A DNA stretch of 64,000 bases from Pseudomonas brassicacearum (GTDB lineage: Bacteria > Pseudomonadota > Gammaproteobacteria > Pseudomonadales > Pseudomonadaceae): assembly GCF_009601685.2 (NCBI RefSeq), contig NZ_CP045701.2:1736001-1800000 (forward strand), given 5' to 3'. A model generated the notes under the pieces. That model saw only the letters and a program-made list of their open reading frames with translations. It made no database searches and was not told the origin of the DNA. A program made the position numbers and the translations under genes. Of the stretch, positions 35,739 to 43,611 are shown one piece after another; the first letter of the stretch is position 1; every line of letters starts with the position of its first letter.

Positions 35739-36783
35739 TTTCAAGATCGGCCACCGTACCCTCGGGGCGGAGGCGCCGCCGTTCATCATTGCCGAGATGA
35801 GCGGCAATCATAACCAGTCCCTGGAGGTGGCGTTACAGATCGTCGAGGCCGCCGCCCGGGCGGGGGCGCACGCCTTGAAGCTCCAGACCTACACGGCCGA
35901 TACCATGACGCTGGATTTGAGCGCGGGCGAGTTTTTCATCAAGGACCCTAACAGCCTCTGGGCTGGAACGTCTCTTTATGATCTGTATGAAAAAGCCCAT
36001 ACACCTTGGGAATGGCATGCGCCGATTTTTGCCCGGGCCAAGGCGTTGGGCATGCTGGCGTTCTCGACCCCGTTCGACGAAACGGCGGTAGATTTTCTTG
36101 AGAGCCTGGATGTGCCAGCCTACAAGATCGCCAGTTTCGAAAACACGGACCTGCCACTGATCCGCCGGGTTGCCGCGACTGGTAAACCGTTGATCATTTC
36201 CACCGGCATGGCCAGCATTGCCGAGCTCGACGAAACCGTGCGCGCCGCCCGCGAGGCCGGTTGCAAGGATCTGGTGCTGCTCAAATGCACCAGTACCTAT
36301 CCGGCCACGCCGGCCAACAGCAATGTGCGCACTATCGCTCATTTGCGAGAATTGTTCGGCTGTGAGGTGGGCTTGTCGGACCATTCCATGGGGGTCGGGG
36401 TCTCTGTCGCCGCCGTGGCGTTGGGCGCGACCGTGGTGGAAAAACATTTCACTCTTGACCGCGCCGCTGGCGGTGTGGACGCCAGTTTCTCTCTGGAACC
36501 GGCGGAACTCGCGGCGCTGGTGATCGAAACCGAGCGCGCCTGGCAGGCGCTTGGGCAGGTGCACTATGGCGTGACGGAGGCTGAGCGCAAGTCGCTGGTC
36601 TATCGCCGGTCGCTGTACGTGACGCAAGACATGAACCCTGGTGATGCGTTTACACCGCAGAACCTGCGGGCCATCCGCCCGGGCCTGGGATTGGCTCCCA
36701 AACATGTGGACTCGGTGATGGGCCGGTGCGCTCGCCAGGCAATCGCGCGGGGTACTCCCCTGGCCTGGGCGCTGGTTGAATAG
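35731..36783 (+). CDS. pseI: Pseudaminic acid synthase PseI
   Basis: Protein of 350 residues of the NeuB family. N-terminal TIM-barrel part includes FIIAEMSGNHNQSLEVALQIV, ALKLQTYTADTMTL, KIASFENTDLPLI and EVGLSDHSMG; the C-terminal ~60 residues form the SAF (antifreeze-like) domain (RSLYVTQDMNPGDAFTPQNLRAIRPG). It condenses the 6-deoxy-AltdiNAc sugar with phosphoenolpyruvate. PseI has ENTDLPL and GNHNQ motifs as in Campylobacter PseI rather than NeuB. Last gene of the pse run. Confidence 0.95.
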   Translation: MSSFKIGHRTLGAEAPPFIIAEMSGNHNQSLEVALQIVEAAARAGAHALKLQTYTADTMTLDLSAGEFFIKDPNSLWAGTSLYDLYEKAHTPWEWHAPIFARAKALGMLAFSTPFDETAVDFLESLDVPAYKIASFENTDLPLIRRVAATGKPLIISTGMASIAELDETVRAAREAGCKDLVLLKCTSTYPATPANSNVRTIAHLRELFGCEVGLSDHSMGVGVSVAAVALGATVVEKHFTLDRAAGGVDASFSLEPAELAALVIETERAWQALGQVHYGVTEAERKSLVYRRSLYVTQDMNPGDAFTPQNLRAIRPGLGLAPKHVDSVMGRCARQAIARGTPLAWALVE

Positions 36784-36979
36784 CTTTGTGATCGAGCTAA
36801 TCAGTAAAATCGCGTGACCTATGAGTCATAACGCGCATCTTCACTGTATTGTATTGACCGGGAAGATGGCGCCTGGCCCTTATCAGGCCCAGTGATAGCC
36901 CTTTACACTTCCCGTTTGTCGGCGCCCCTCGATTCCTTGCGAGCGGTGGTATTGGGCTGTTTTTGATTGGGAAGCCGTA

Positions 36980-37906
36980 ATGATTGGCATAAAAAGCATT
37001 GCGAGCTACGTTCCTGTAGCCGGCGTGGACAATTACGCACAGGGTGCGAAATTCGAAAAGGATGAAGAGTTCATCCTGGGCAAGATCGGTTCGGCCTTCT
37101 TGCCACGCAAGGATGACGGGCAGGAAACCTCGGACCTGTGTGTAGAAGCGGCCAATGCGCTGTTTGCCAACAATCCCGGACTGAAGCGCGAATCTGTCGA
37201 TGTACTGATCGTCGTCACCCAGAACGGTGACGAAGAAGGTTTGCCTCACACGGCGGCCATTGTTCAGGACAAGCTCGGCTTGCCGACCACCGTGGCGGCG
37301 TTTGATATCTCCCTGGGCTGTTCGGGTTATGTCTATGGCATCTACGCCATCAAGGGCTTCATGGAAGCTGCCGGCCTGAAAAATGGCCTGCTGATAACGG
37401 CCGATCCGTATTCGAAAATCGTCGATCCGGAAGACCGCAACACCACGATGTTGTTTGGCGACGCCGCCACCGCGACCTGGATGGGTGAAGAGGCGCCTTG
37501 GCAGCTGGGCAAGGCCAAGTTCGGCACCGACGGTTCCGGCGCGCCGCACCTGAAGGTCAGCGACGGCGTGTTCTTCATGAACGGCCGCCAGGTGTTCAAC
37601 TTCGCCTTGCTCAAGGTGCCGGCCCATCTGCATGAGTTGCTCGCCGATTCCGATCTGCAGGCCAGCGACATTGATGCGTTCTGCATTCACCAGGGCAGTG
37701 CGGCGATTGTCGATGCCGTGGCGCGGCGTTTCGAGGGTGAGCCGGAAAAGTTCATCAAGGACATGGTCGAGACCGGGAACACCGTGTCGTCGAGCATTCC
37801 GTTACTGCTGGAAAAACACGTGCTCGATTCCGATTGGACGCGCGTGGCATTAAGTGGTTTTGGCGTGGGCCTGTCCTGGGGCTCGGCGATCATCTATCGC
37901 CCGTAA
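36980..37906 (+). CDS. FabH-like 3-oxoacyl-ACP synthase III
   Basis: Protein of 308 residues with the KAS III Cys-His-Asn triad: C114 in DISLGCSGYVYGIYAI, His in FCIHQGSAAIV (about 237) and Asn in ETGNTVSSSIP (about 267). It differs from housekeeping FabH in its N-terminus (IKSIASYVPVAGVDNYAQG). A KAS III gene is also part of the P. syringae flagellin glycosylation island, where its loss alters glycosylation; the acyl product is unknown. A 196-bp gap precedes it, in which I found no clear promoter, and a strong terminator follows it. Confidence 0.88.
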   Translation: MIGIKSIASYVPVAGVDNYAQGAKFEKDEEFILGKIGSAFLPRKDDGQETSDLCVEAANALFANNPGLKRESVDVLIVVTQNGDEEGLPHTAAIVQDKLGLPTTVAAFDISLGCSGYVYGIYAIKGFMEAAGLKNGLLITADPYSKIVDPEDRNTTMLFGDAATATWMGEEAPWQLGKAKFGTDGSGAPHLKVSDGVFFMNGRQVFNFALLKVPAHLHELLADSDLQASDIDAFCIHQGSAAIVDAVARRFEGEPEKFIKDMVETGNTVSSSIPLLLEKHVLDSDWTRVALSGFGVGLSWGSAIIYRP

Positions 37907-37925
37907 ACCACTAAAACCCGGGCAC

Positions 37926-37966
37926 AAAAATAGCGTCCAAGGTGTAACCTTGAACGCTATTTTTTT
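37926..37966. terminator. Strong bidirectional intrinsic terminator
   Basis: AAAATAGCGT-CAAGGT pairs with ACCTTG-ACGCTATTTT (one C/A mismatch) around a 3-nt loop, with seven Ts on the + strand and As at the other end. It closes the KAS III gene and lies only 24 bp before the Maf-like start. Confidence 0.88.
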
Positions 37967-37989
37967 GCCTGATGCAAAAGCGAGATGCC

Positions 37990-39282
37990 ATGAGCGAGTT
38001 CTTTGAACACAACCTCCAGGTGATCCAGCAGCGTTGGCCTGCCCTGGCCGAGCACCTGTTGCTGGAGGATGTTGGTGCGTTGCAGGCGGATCTGGTCGAG
38101 GGGCTTGGTTCGACCCTGAGCATCAATGGCATTCAGTTGACCAGCCGCCATGACCGTCTCGCCGAGGCAGACCTGCAAGCCGCCAGCCTGCCGCTGGACG
38201 CTGCCATTGTGCATGTTTATGGCACTGGGCTGGGGGATCTGCAAGGCCGGCTGTTGGAGCGGGTAGGGCTCGCGAAACTGTACGTGCATGTCCTCAACGG
38301 TTCGGTGTTCGCCTTGGTGTTGCAGCTGCTGGATCAATCGCCATGGCTCGCCGATCCACGGGTCGAACTGCTTTATGCGGGGGACCTTGCCGAGATCCAG
38401 TCGCCATTTTTTGCGTTGCCTGCCGAGCTGGTGTTAGCCGATGACTTCAACGCGAAAATTCGTGATCGATTGATGAGTGAAACCCACCTGGCGTTCAACA
38501 ACCGTGAATTCCACCCTGAGGCACCGCAAATCATCGAGCGCCTGCAAGCCACTTTCGGCCTGGTGCAAGCAGATCGTGATGTTACCGAACTGTTCAACTC
38601 CCTAGATGGACGGGAAGCGTTTGTCATTGCCACCGGCCCTAGTCTTGAGCAGCACTTCGAGGCGCTGCGCGGCCTGAACGACCAACCTGGGCGTCCCTTG
38701 CTGGTTTGTGTCGATACGGCCTACCGACCGTTGATCAACCACGGCATCCGACCGGATATTGTGGTCAGCATCGATCAACGTATCTCGACGCAACATCTCC
38801 CGTCGCAAAACACGGGCGCCATTTCGCTGGTCTACATGCCAATGGCTGACCCCGTGATGCTCGGCGCCTGGCAGGGGCCTCGGTATTGCGCTTACTCCTC
38901 CAGTCCGATTTATGGATCGTTGCGTCAACAATCGCGTCGAGGCGAACTGCATGTGGGCGGCAGCGTGATTCATCCGGCGGTGGACCTGGCGGTAAAAATG
39001 GGAGCGGCACACATCACTCTGTTCGGGGCCGATTTCGCCTTCCCTAATGACAAGACCCATGCCGGCTGGGGGGATGGCGACCTCGGGCCGCAACTGGGCG
39101 CGGCAAAACACTGGGTGCTGGATGGTCATGGCCAGCGGGTCAAGACCCAGCTCAACTTTCGCAGCTATCTGTGTGAACTGGAGCGTTTTATCGCCAACCA
39201 TCCCCAGGTGCGTTTCTATAACAGCAGTCGGGATGGGGCGATGATCGTGGGCACTGTTTTTCATCCGGAGTTTGTGCGATGA
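37990..39282 (+). CDS. Maf-type motility accessory factor (DUF115, MptE-like), putative nonulosonate transferase
   Basis: Protein of 430 residues with the DUF115/MptE-like core: AFVIATGPSLEQHFEAL (GPSL motif), LLVCVDTAYRPLINHGIRPDIVVSIDQR, and ITLFGADFAFPNDKTHA. Maf proteins of this type in Campylobacter, Aeromonas, Magnetospirillum and Clostridium transfer pseudaminic or legionaminic acid to flagellin in the cytoplasm. With a full pse pathway just upstream, transfer of CMP-Pse onto FliC is the likely job. The ATG at 37990 is chosen because AAAGCGAG precedes it; an ATG at 37972 lies against the terminator T-run. Overlaps the next gene by 4 bp. Confidence 0.83.
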   Translation: MSEFFEHNLQVIQQRWPALAEHLLLEDVGALQADLVEGLGSTLSINGIQLTSRHDRLAEADLQAASLPLDAAIVHVYGTGLGDLQGRLLERVGLAKLYVHVLNGSVFALVLQLLDQSPWLADPRVELLYAGDLAEIQSPFFALPAELVLADDFNAKIRDRLMSETHLAFNNREFHPEAPQIIERLQATFGLVQADRDVTELFNSLDGREAFVIATGPSLEQHFEALRGLNDQPGRPLLVCVDTAYRPLINHGIRPDIVVSIDQRISTQHLPSQNTGAISLVYMPMADPVMLGAWQGPRYCAYSSSPIYGSLRQQSRRGELHVGGSVIHPAVDLAVKMGAAHITLFGADFAFPNDKTHAGWGDGDLGPQLGAAKHWVLDGHGQRVKTQLNFRSYLCELERFIANHPQVRFYNSSRDGAMIVGTVFHPEFVR

Positions 39283-39548
39283 CCGGGCTTGAAACTGTGG
39301 TTGTTGATGCCCGTGAGTGCGCGCGCTTGTTTCGTCTGGGGTGCGATGTCGAGGCAGGGCTGGCGATGGTGGCGATGATCGAAGCGGCACAGGCTTTTAT
39401 CGAGCTTATGCCTGGCGACCTCCAATCATCGTGGAGCGGGTTGCTCACGTTGATGTTCAACGATCAACAGGGCCAGAACTGGCTTTCGCTGGCTGATTAT
39501 CTTGAGTACGAGTTGGTTGATCTGTTGACCGCTGGTCAGGCGATTTAA
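39279..39548 (+). CDS. Hypothetical 89-residue protein
   Basis: Not recognised. The protein is small, acidic and mostly helical-looking, with no signal peptide or membrane segment; it ends in SLADYLEYELVDLLTAGQAI. The ATG overlaps the Maf stop (ATGA), so it is translationally coupled to it. The position between maf and fliC suggests a role linked to flagellin modification or export, for example as a partner of the Maf-like enzyme, but nothing in its sequence proves this. Confidence 0.7.
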   Translation: MTGLETVVVDARECARLFRLGCDVEAGLAMVAMIEAAQAFIELMPGDLQSSWSGLLTLMFNDQQGQNWLSLADYLEYELVDLLTAGQAI

Positions 39549-39694
39549 GTCGTTGGCCTGTTGATCGTTGCCATCTTCCGATCAGGTTCCGATTGCGGCA
39601 GTTCCCTGGCGTCATTTTTTTACCCTGCGGGTGTTGCCAAGTCCTTGATTTATGAGGGGTGGCACCCTGATGGCAAAATTTTTGAAAAAACCGC

Positions 39695-39721
39695 TAAAGC
39701 AAGTTCCGATTACGACGATAA
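39695..39721 (+). promoter_or_regulatory. FliA (sigma-28) promoter of fliC
   Basis: TAAA at 39695-39698, exactly 15 nt, then GACGATAA at 39714-39721, one base off the GCCGATAA consensus. It is 80 bp upstream of the fliC ATG. Confidence 0.88.
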
Positions 39722-39801
39722 CTATTACGAAGGTTCTCTAGGCCACACCCGGCGGTTGCCAGGGCCGGAAGCCGCAGTACCCAACCAACGAGGAATTCGT
39801 C

Positions 39802-40653
39802 ATGGCTTTAACAGTAAACACCAACGTCACATCGTTGAACGTTCAGAAGAACCTGAACCGGGCTTCCGATGCTCTCTCCACTTCGATGACCCGTCTGTCT
39901 TCCGGCCTGAAAATCAACAGCGCCAAAGATGACGCCGCCGGCCTGCAGATCGCTACCCGTATGACTTCGCAAATCCGCGGTCAGACTGTTGCGATCAAAA
40001 ACGCCAACGACGGTATCTCCATCGCTCAGACCGCTGAAGGCGCTCTGCAGGAATCCACCAACATCCTGCAGCGTATGCGTGAACTGGCTGTCCAGGCTCG
40101 AAACGACTCCAACGGTACTGCTGACCGTGTGGCTCTGAACAAAGAATTTGCTCAGATGTCGGACGAACTGACTCGTATCGCTGATTCGACCAACCTGAAC
40201 GGCAAGAATCTGATCGACGGTTCCGCTGGCACCATGACCTTCCAGGTCGGTTCCAACACCGGTGCTACCAACCAGATTACCCTGACTCTGGATAGCGGCT
40301 TCGACGCTGCAACCCTGAGTGTTGACTCTGGTGCCATCGCCATCACCGGTAACAGCAGTGCCACTGCAGAAGCCAGCACCTCTGCTGCAATCGACGCAAT
40401 CGACGCTGCACTGGCAACCATCAACGCCAGCCGTGCTGACCTCGGTGCTGCACAAAACCGTCTGACCAGCACCATCTCCAACCTGCAAAACGTCAACGAA
40501 AACGCTGCTGCTGCATTGGGTCGCGTACAAGACACCGACTTCGCTGCTGAAACTGCCCAGCTGACCAAGCAGCAGACTCTGCAACAGGCTTCCACTTCGG
40601 TTCTGGCCCAGGCCAACCAGTTGCCATCCGCTGTACTGAAGCTGCTTCAGTAA
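39802..40653 (+). CDS. fliC: Flagellin FliC
   Basis: Protein of 283 residues, a short flagellin typical of the P. fluorescens group. N-terminal D0/D1 helices ([54 protein letters not shown]) and C-terminal D1/D0 ([32 protein letters not shown]) are complete. The central region (about 150-215) is only ~65 residues and Ser/Thr/Ala-rich ([14 protein letters not shown]), a likely O-glycosylation zone. Codon choice is strongly biased (gct, cgt, ctg), as for a highly expressed gene. GAGGA ribosome site; FliA promoter upstream and strong terminator downstream. Confidence 0.97.
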   Translation: MALTVNTNVTSLNVQKNLNRASDALSTSMTRLSSGLKINSAKDDAAGLQIATRMTSQIRGQTVAIKNANDGISIAQTAEGALQESTNILQRMRELAVQARNDSNGTADRVALNKEFAQMSDELTRIADSTNLNGKNLIDGSAGTMTFQVGSNTGATNQITLTLDSGFDAATLSVDSGAIAITGNSSATAEASTSAAIDAIDAALATINASRADLGAAQNRLTSTISNLQNVNENAAAALGRVQDTDFAAETAQLTKQQTLQQASTSVLAQANQLPSAVLKLLQ

Positions 40654-40669
40654 TAGCTGGATGAGTTTT

Positions 40670-40705
40670 AGCGGGGGAGTGCGCTTGCGTACTCTCTCGC
40701 TTTTT
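40670..40705 (+). terminator. Intrinsic terminator of fliC
   Basis: A 14-bp stem (AGCGGGGGAGTGCG with CGTACTCTCTCGCT, including a few G-T pairs) with loop CTTG, ending in five Ts. It begins 16 bp after the fliC stop. Confidence 0.9.
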
Positions 40706-40725
40706 CCGTTCAAGAGGTGATGGAC

Positions 40726-41091
40726 ATGGATATGAGCGTGAAGCTGAACTTGTCTTATCCAGCTGCGAAGCCGGCGACGACATTTGCCGAAAAATCAGCG
40801 GAGAAGCCTCGAGCCGATGCTGCCGAAGTGGTACCGGTCAAGGATAAGCCCAAAGACGCCGTGGCCGAGCAAGAGAAGCTGAAGAAGGCGGTTCAGGAAA
40901 TCGAAACCTTCGTTCAGTCGGTCAAGCGCAACCTGGAGTTCTCAATCGATGAGCCTTCAGGCAAAGTGGTTGTCAAAGTGATTGCCAGTGGTTCCGGTGA
41001 AGTGATTCGCCAGATCCCTAATGAAGAAGTGCTTAAACTGGCGAACAGTTTGAATGATGCAAGCAGCCTGTTGTTCAGCGCACAAGCCTGA
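40726..41091 (+). CDS. flaG: Flagellar protein FlaG
   Basis: Protein of 121 residues of the FlaG family. The conserved C-terminal half is clear: EIETFVQSVKRNLEFSIDEPSGKVVVKVIASGSGEVIRQIPNEEVLKLANSL. The N-terminal half is Lys/Ala/Glu-rich and variable. FlaG influences filament length in several bacteria. The ATG at 40726 is best spaced from AAGAGG; ATGs at 40720 and 40732 are alternatives. It lies downstream of the fliC terminator, so it relies on readthrough or its own promoter. Confidence 0.93.
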   Translation: MDMSVKLNLSYPAAKPATTFAEKSAEKPRADAAEVVPVKDKPKDAVAEQEKLKKAVQEIETFVQSVKRNLEFSIDEPSGKVVVKVIASGSGEVIRQIPNEEVLKLANSLNDASSLLFSAQA

Positions 41092-41094
41092 CAG

Positions 41095-41112
41095 CTGGCA
41101 CGAATTTTGTTG
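41095..41112 (+). promoter_or_regulatory. Sigma-54-like promoter of fliD
   Basis: CTGGCACGAATTTTGTTG holds a perfect TGGCACG -24 box (41096-41102) and correct spacing, but the -12 box reads TTGT rather than TTGC. It is 62 bp upstream of fliD, which is RpoN/FleQ-dependent in P. aeruginosa. Confidence 0.6.
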
Positions 41113-41173
41113 TTTGGTTCTTTTGAGCGTTGTAAAGGTCAAAAGGCCGGCGGCACACTGAAGGGAGTCCCAC

Positions 41174-42607
41174 ATGGCAAGTCCAATTCTACCTGGCTTG
41201 GGTTTAGGCTCTGGCCTTGATACCGGTGCTATCGTCAAGGCATTGGTGGATTCTGACAAAGCAGCCAAGCAAGGTCAGATTGACCGTGCCACCAAGACCA
41301 ATGCGGCCAATATTTCGGGGATCGGCACCCTGAAGTCGCTGCTGGCTACCTTCCAATCTGCGCTTGAAAGCCTGGGCAGCACGACCACGCCCCAATTTAC
41401 TGGGGTCGCTGCTACTTCGGCCAACACCAGTGCGTTGACGGTGACAGCCGGAAATTCGGCAGTTAGTGGCACTTACTCGGTAAATGTCACTCAGTTGGCG
41501 ACGTCATCAAAAGTCGCTACCGCCGCATTCGCGGGTGGCACCTCCAGTGCCGTAGAGGCGGGCACGCTGACCATCAGCCAAAGTGGCACCGATTACACGC
41601 TTGATATCCCAGCTGACGCGACGCTGCAGTCGGTTCGGGATGCGATCAATAGCAAATATTCCTCCAGTGGTTTGACCGCCAACATCGTCACGGACAACTT
41701 TGGTTCCCGTTTAGTGGTGGGGTCGACGAAAACCGGCGCTGGCAGTGATATCTCGCTCAGCGGAATTGCCAGCCTGGCCGCCGACGGTTCTACGGAGATG
41801 GGGACGCCCAGCGCAACTTCTTCGGGTTCAATCGGCCTCGCTAAAGACGCAATTTTTACTGTTGATGGGCTGTCAATGACCAGTCCAACCAACAAGCTGG
41901 ATAATGTTATTTCGGGCTTGAACATGACATTACTCGTCGCCGGCTCCGGTCCGACAACTGTCACCGTTGCCGCCAACACCGACGGCCTGAAAGCTTCGAT
42001 CCAGAAATTCGTCGATGCTTATAATGCCATTGCCAAGGCAGTAACATCGTTGACGAAGCCTTCGACGGATGCTGATGGTAATTCCGTTCCTGCAGCGTTG
42101 ACCGGCGACTCATTGCCACGCTCGCTTTTGGCCGCGATTCGCGCGCCGTTGTCCGAAACCGGTGCCGGCGATAAGCTGACCGTGTTGTCCCAATTGGGAA
42201 TTACGACCAACCAGACGACTGGCGCCCTGGATTTTGACAGTGCAAAATTCGCAACTGCCGTGAACGAAAAGCAGTTGGGTGGGGAAATCCAGACCCTGTT
42301 CACCGGGGAAAATGGCCTGATCGAGCGCATGCAGAATGCACTCAATCCCTACACGGAGACCAGTAAGAAGGACTCCAATGGAAAGTCCGTCGATAACATC
42401 CTTACGGCGCGATCCAAGAACCTGGAAATTCTTAAGGCGAAACTGAGTGAAGACCAGTTGGCCTTGGACCGCCGCATCGAAACCCTCACCGCCGTACTGA
42501 CCAAAAAGTACAACGACATGGACACTCTGGTTGGCAGGCTTAAAGCCACCGCCAGCAACATCACCTCCATGTTCGAAGCGTTGACGGCACAACAGAAAAA
42601 CAGCTGA
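41174..42607 (+). CDS. fliD: Filament cap protein FliD (HAP2)
   Basis: Protein of 477 residues, a usual FliD length. N-terminal domain ILPGLGLGSGLDTGAIVKALVDSDKAAKQ; C-terminal domain with LTARSKNLEILKAKLSEDQLALDRRIETLTAVLTKKYNDMDTLVGRL, the coiled-coil end. It caps the growing filament and guides flagellin folding; in P. aeruginosa it also binds mucin. The middle is Thr/Ser-rich and variable. AAGGGAG ribosome site. Confidence 0.96.
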   Translation: MASPILPGLGLGSGLDTGAIVKALVDSDKAAKQGQIDRATKTNAANISGIGTLKSLLATFQSALESLGSTTTPQFTGVAATSANTSALTVTAGNSAVSGTYSVNVTQLATSSKVATAAFAGGTSSAVEAGTLTISQSGTDYTLDIPADATLQSVRDAINSKYSSSGLTANIVTDNFGSRLVVGSTKTGAGSDISLSGIASLAADGSTEMGTPSATSSGSIGLAKDAIFTVDGLSMTSPTNKLDNVISGLNMTLLVAGSGPTTVTVAANTDGLKASIQKFVDAYNAIAKAVTSLTKPSTDADGNSVPAALTGDSLPRSLLAAIRAPLSETGAGDKLTVLSQLGITTNQTTGALDFDSAKFATAVNEKQLGGEIQTLFTGENGLIERMQNALNPYTETSKKDSNGKSVDNILTARSKNLEILKAKLSEDQLALDRRIETLTAVLTKKYNDMDTLVGRLKATASNITSMFEALTAQQKNS

Positions 42608-42621
42608 TCTTCGACCGATGC

Positions 42622-42660
42622 AAAAGGCCCGGCAACGTTTTGACAGCGTTCCGGGCTTTC
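42622..42660 (+). terminator. Candidate terminator of fliD
   Basis: GCCCGG-AACG (42627-42637) pairs with CGTTCCGGGC (42647-42656) with one bulge and a 9-nt loop; only three Ts follow, so termination is probably partial. Confidence 0.5.
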
Positions 42661-42672
42661 GGCTTTTCGACC

Positions 42673-42699
42673 TAAAGTTTTTTGACGCAGCGTCGATAC
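42673..42699 (+). promoter_or_regulatory. Candidate FliA (sigma-28) promoter of fliS
   Basis: TAAA at 42673-42676, exactly 15 nt, then GTCGATAC at 42692-42699, two bases from GCCGATAA. It lies 39 bp upstream of fliS and after the fliD hairpin. Confidence 0.6.
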
Positions 42700-42738
42700 G
42701 CTGTTTATACGAACCGAAGTTTTTTGATGAGGTAGAAC

Positions 42739-43134
42739 ATGAATCCGATGTTAGCCCTTCGCCAATACCAGAAGATTGGCGCCCAGGCGCAAACCTCCGA
42801 AGCAAGTCCCCATCGTCTGGTGCAGATGCTGATGGAGGGCGGGCTGGATCGCATTGCCCAGGCCAAGGGTGCAATGGAGCGTAAGGATATCGCCAACAAA
42901 GGCGTACTGATCAGCAAGGCCATCGGCATTATCGGCGGTTTGCGTGAAGGCCTGGACCTGGAAAACCAGGCCGAATCGGTAACCGAGCTGGATAACCTCT
43001 ATACCTACATGATGAAGCGCCTGGCCGAAGCCAACGCCAAGACTGATCCGAAGATCCTCGACGAAGTCGCCGATCTGCTTGGCACGGTCAAGGAAGGTTG
43101 GGATGCCATCGCTGTACCGGGTCCGCAATTCTAA
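42739..43134 (+). CDS. fliS: Flagellin export chaperone FliS
   Basis: Protein of 131 residues, the standard FliS size. Family blocks: ALRQYQKIGAQAQTSEASPHRLVQMLMEGGLDRIAQAKGAM and LYTYMMKRLAEANAKTDPKILDEVADLLGTVKEGWDAI. It binds the disordered C-terminus of flagellin in the cytoplasm to prevent premature assembly. TGAGGT ribosome site. Separated from fliD by a hairpin and a candidate FliA promoter. Confidence 0.96.
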   Translation: MNPMLALRQYQKIGAQAQTSEASPHRLVQMLMEGGLDRIAQAKGAMERKDIANKGVLISKAIGIIGGLREGLDLENQAESVTELDNLYTYMMKRLAEANAKTDPKILDEVADLLGTVKEGWDAIAVPGPQF

Positions 43135-43145
43135 GGAGTACGCTC

Positions 43146-43442
43146 ATGAGTCTTGTCTTGCAGCGAATCGAACAAACCCGTGATGCCCTGGTCGATGCCC
43201 TGGCCGAGCGTAATTGGGAGGCAATCGGCCAGTTGGACCTGGCTTGCCGTTCCTGCATGGAAGACGTCCTGAGCGAGTCTGAGGTGGACGAGGCGGCGTT
43301 GCGCAATAATCTTGAGGAATTGCTGGGGGTGTATCGGCAGTTGCTGGAGGCGGCGACGGGGGAGCGTCAGGCGATCGTCGACGAGATGCAGCAGATCCAT
43401 CAAGCACAGAGCGCCGCAAAGGTTTACCATCTGTTCGGTTAA
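43146..43442 (+). CDS. FliT-like flagellar protein (fleP position)
   Basis: Protein of 98 residues, mostly helical (MSLVLQRIEQTRDALVDALAERNWEAIGQLD...), with the size and helix-rich make-up of the FliT chaperone family. In P. aeruginosa the gene in this place after fliS is PA1096/fleP. FliT chaperones the cap protein FliD in enterics; here the role is inferred from place and form. AAGGAG lies 7 nt before the ATG, which follows the fliS stop by 11 bp. Confidence 0.8.
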   Translation: MSLVLQRIEQTRDALVDALAERNWEAIGQLDLACRSCMEDVLSESEVDEAALRNNLEELLGVYRQLLEAATGERQAIVDEMQQIHQAQSAAKVYHLFG

Positions 43443-43611
43443 TGCTCAGTTAATGAGAGCCCGTTGCGCCATAAATTTGACTGTGCACGGTTTTTTGACT
43501 TAACTAGTAGCTGTTTACAGATTTAAGGCGTCTACAGGCATGACAAGTCTGCAAGCGTCTAGCTTGCCCCCTAATTTCGGGCATTGGGTTGACTAGGGAA
43601 GTTGCTATTGC

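Noticed and set aside
36784..36979. Promoter for the KAS III gene (TTGACC near 36854)
   Set aside because: No acceptable -10 box at 16-18 nt; too weak to call.
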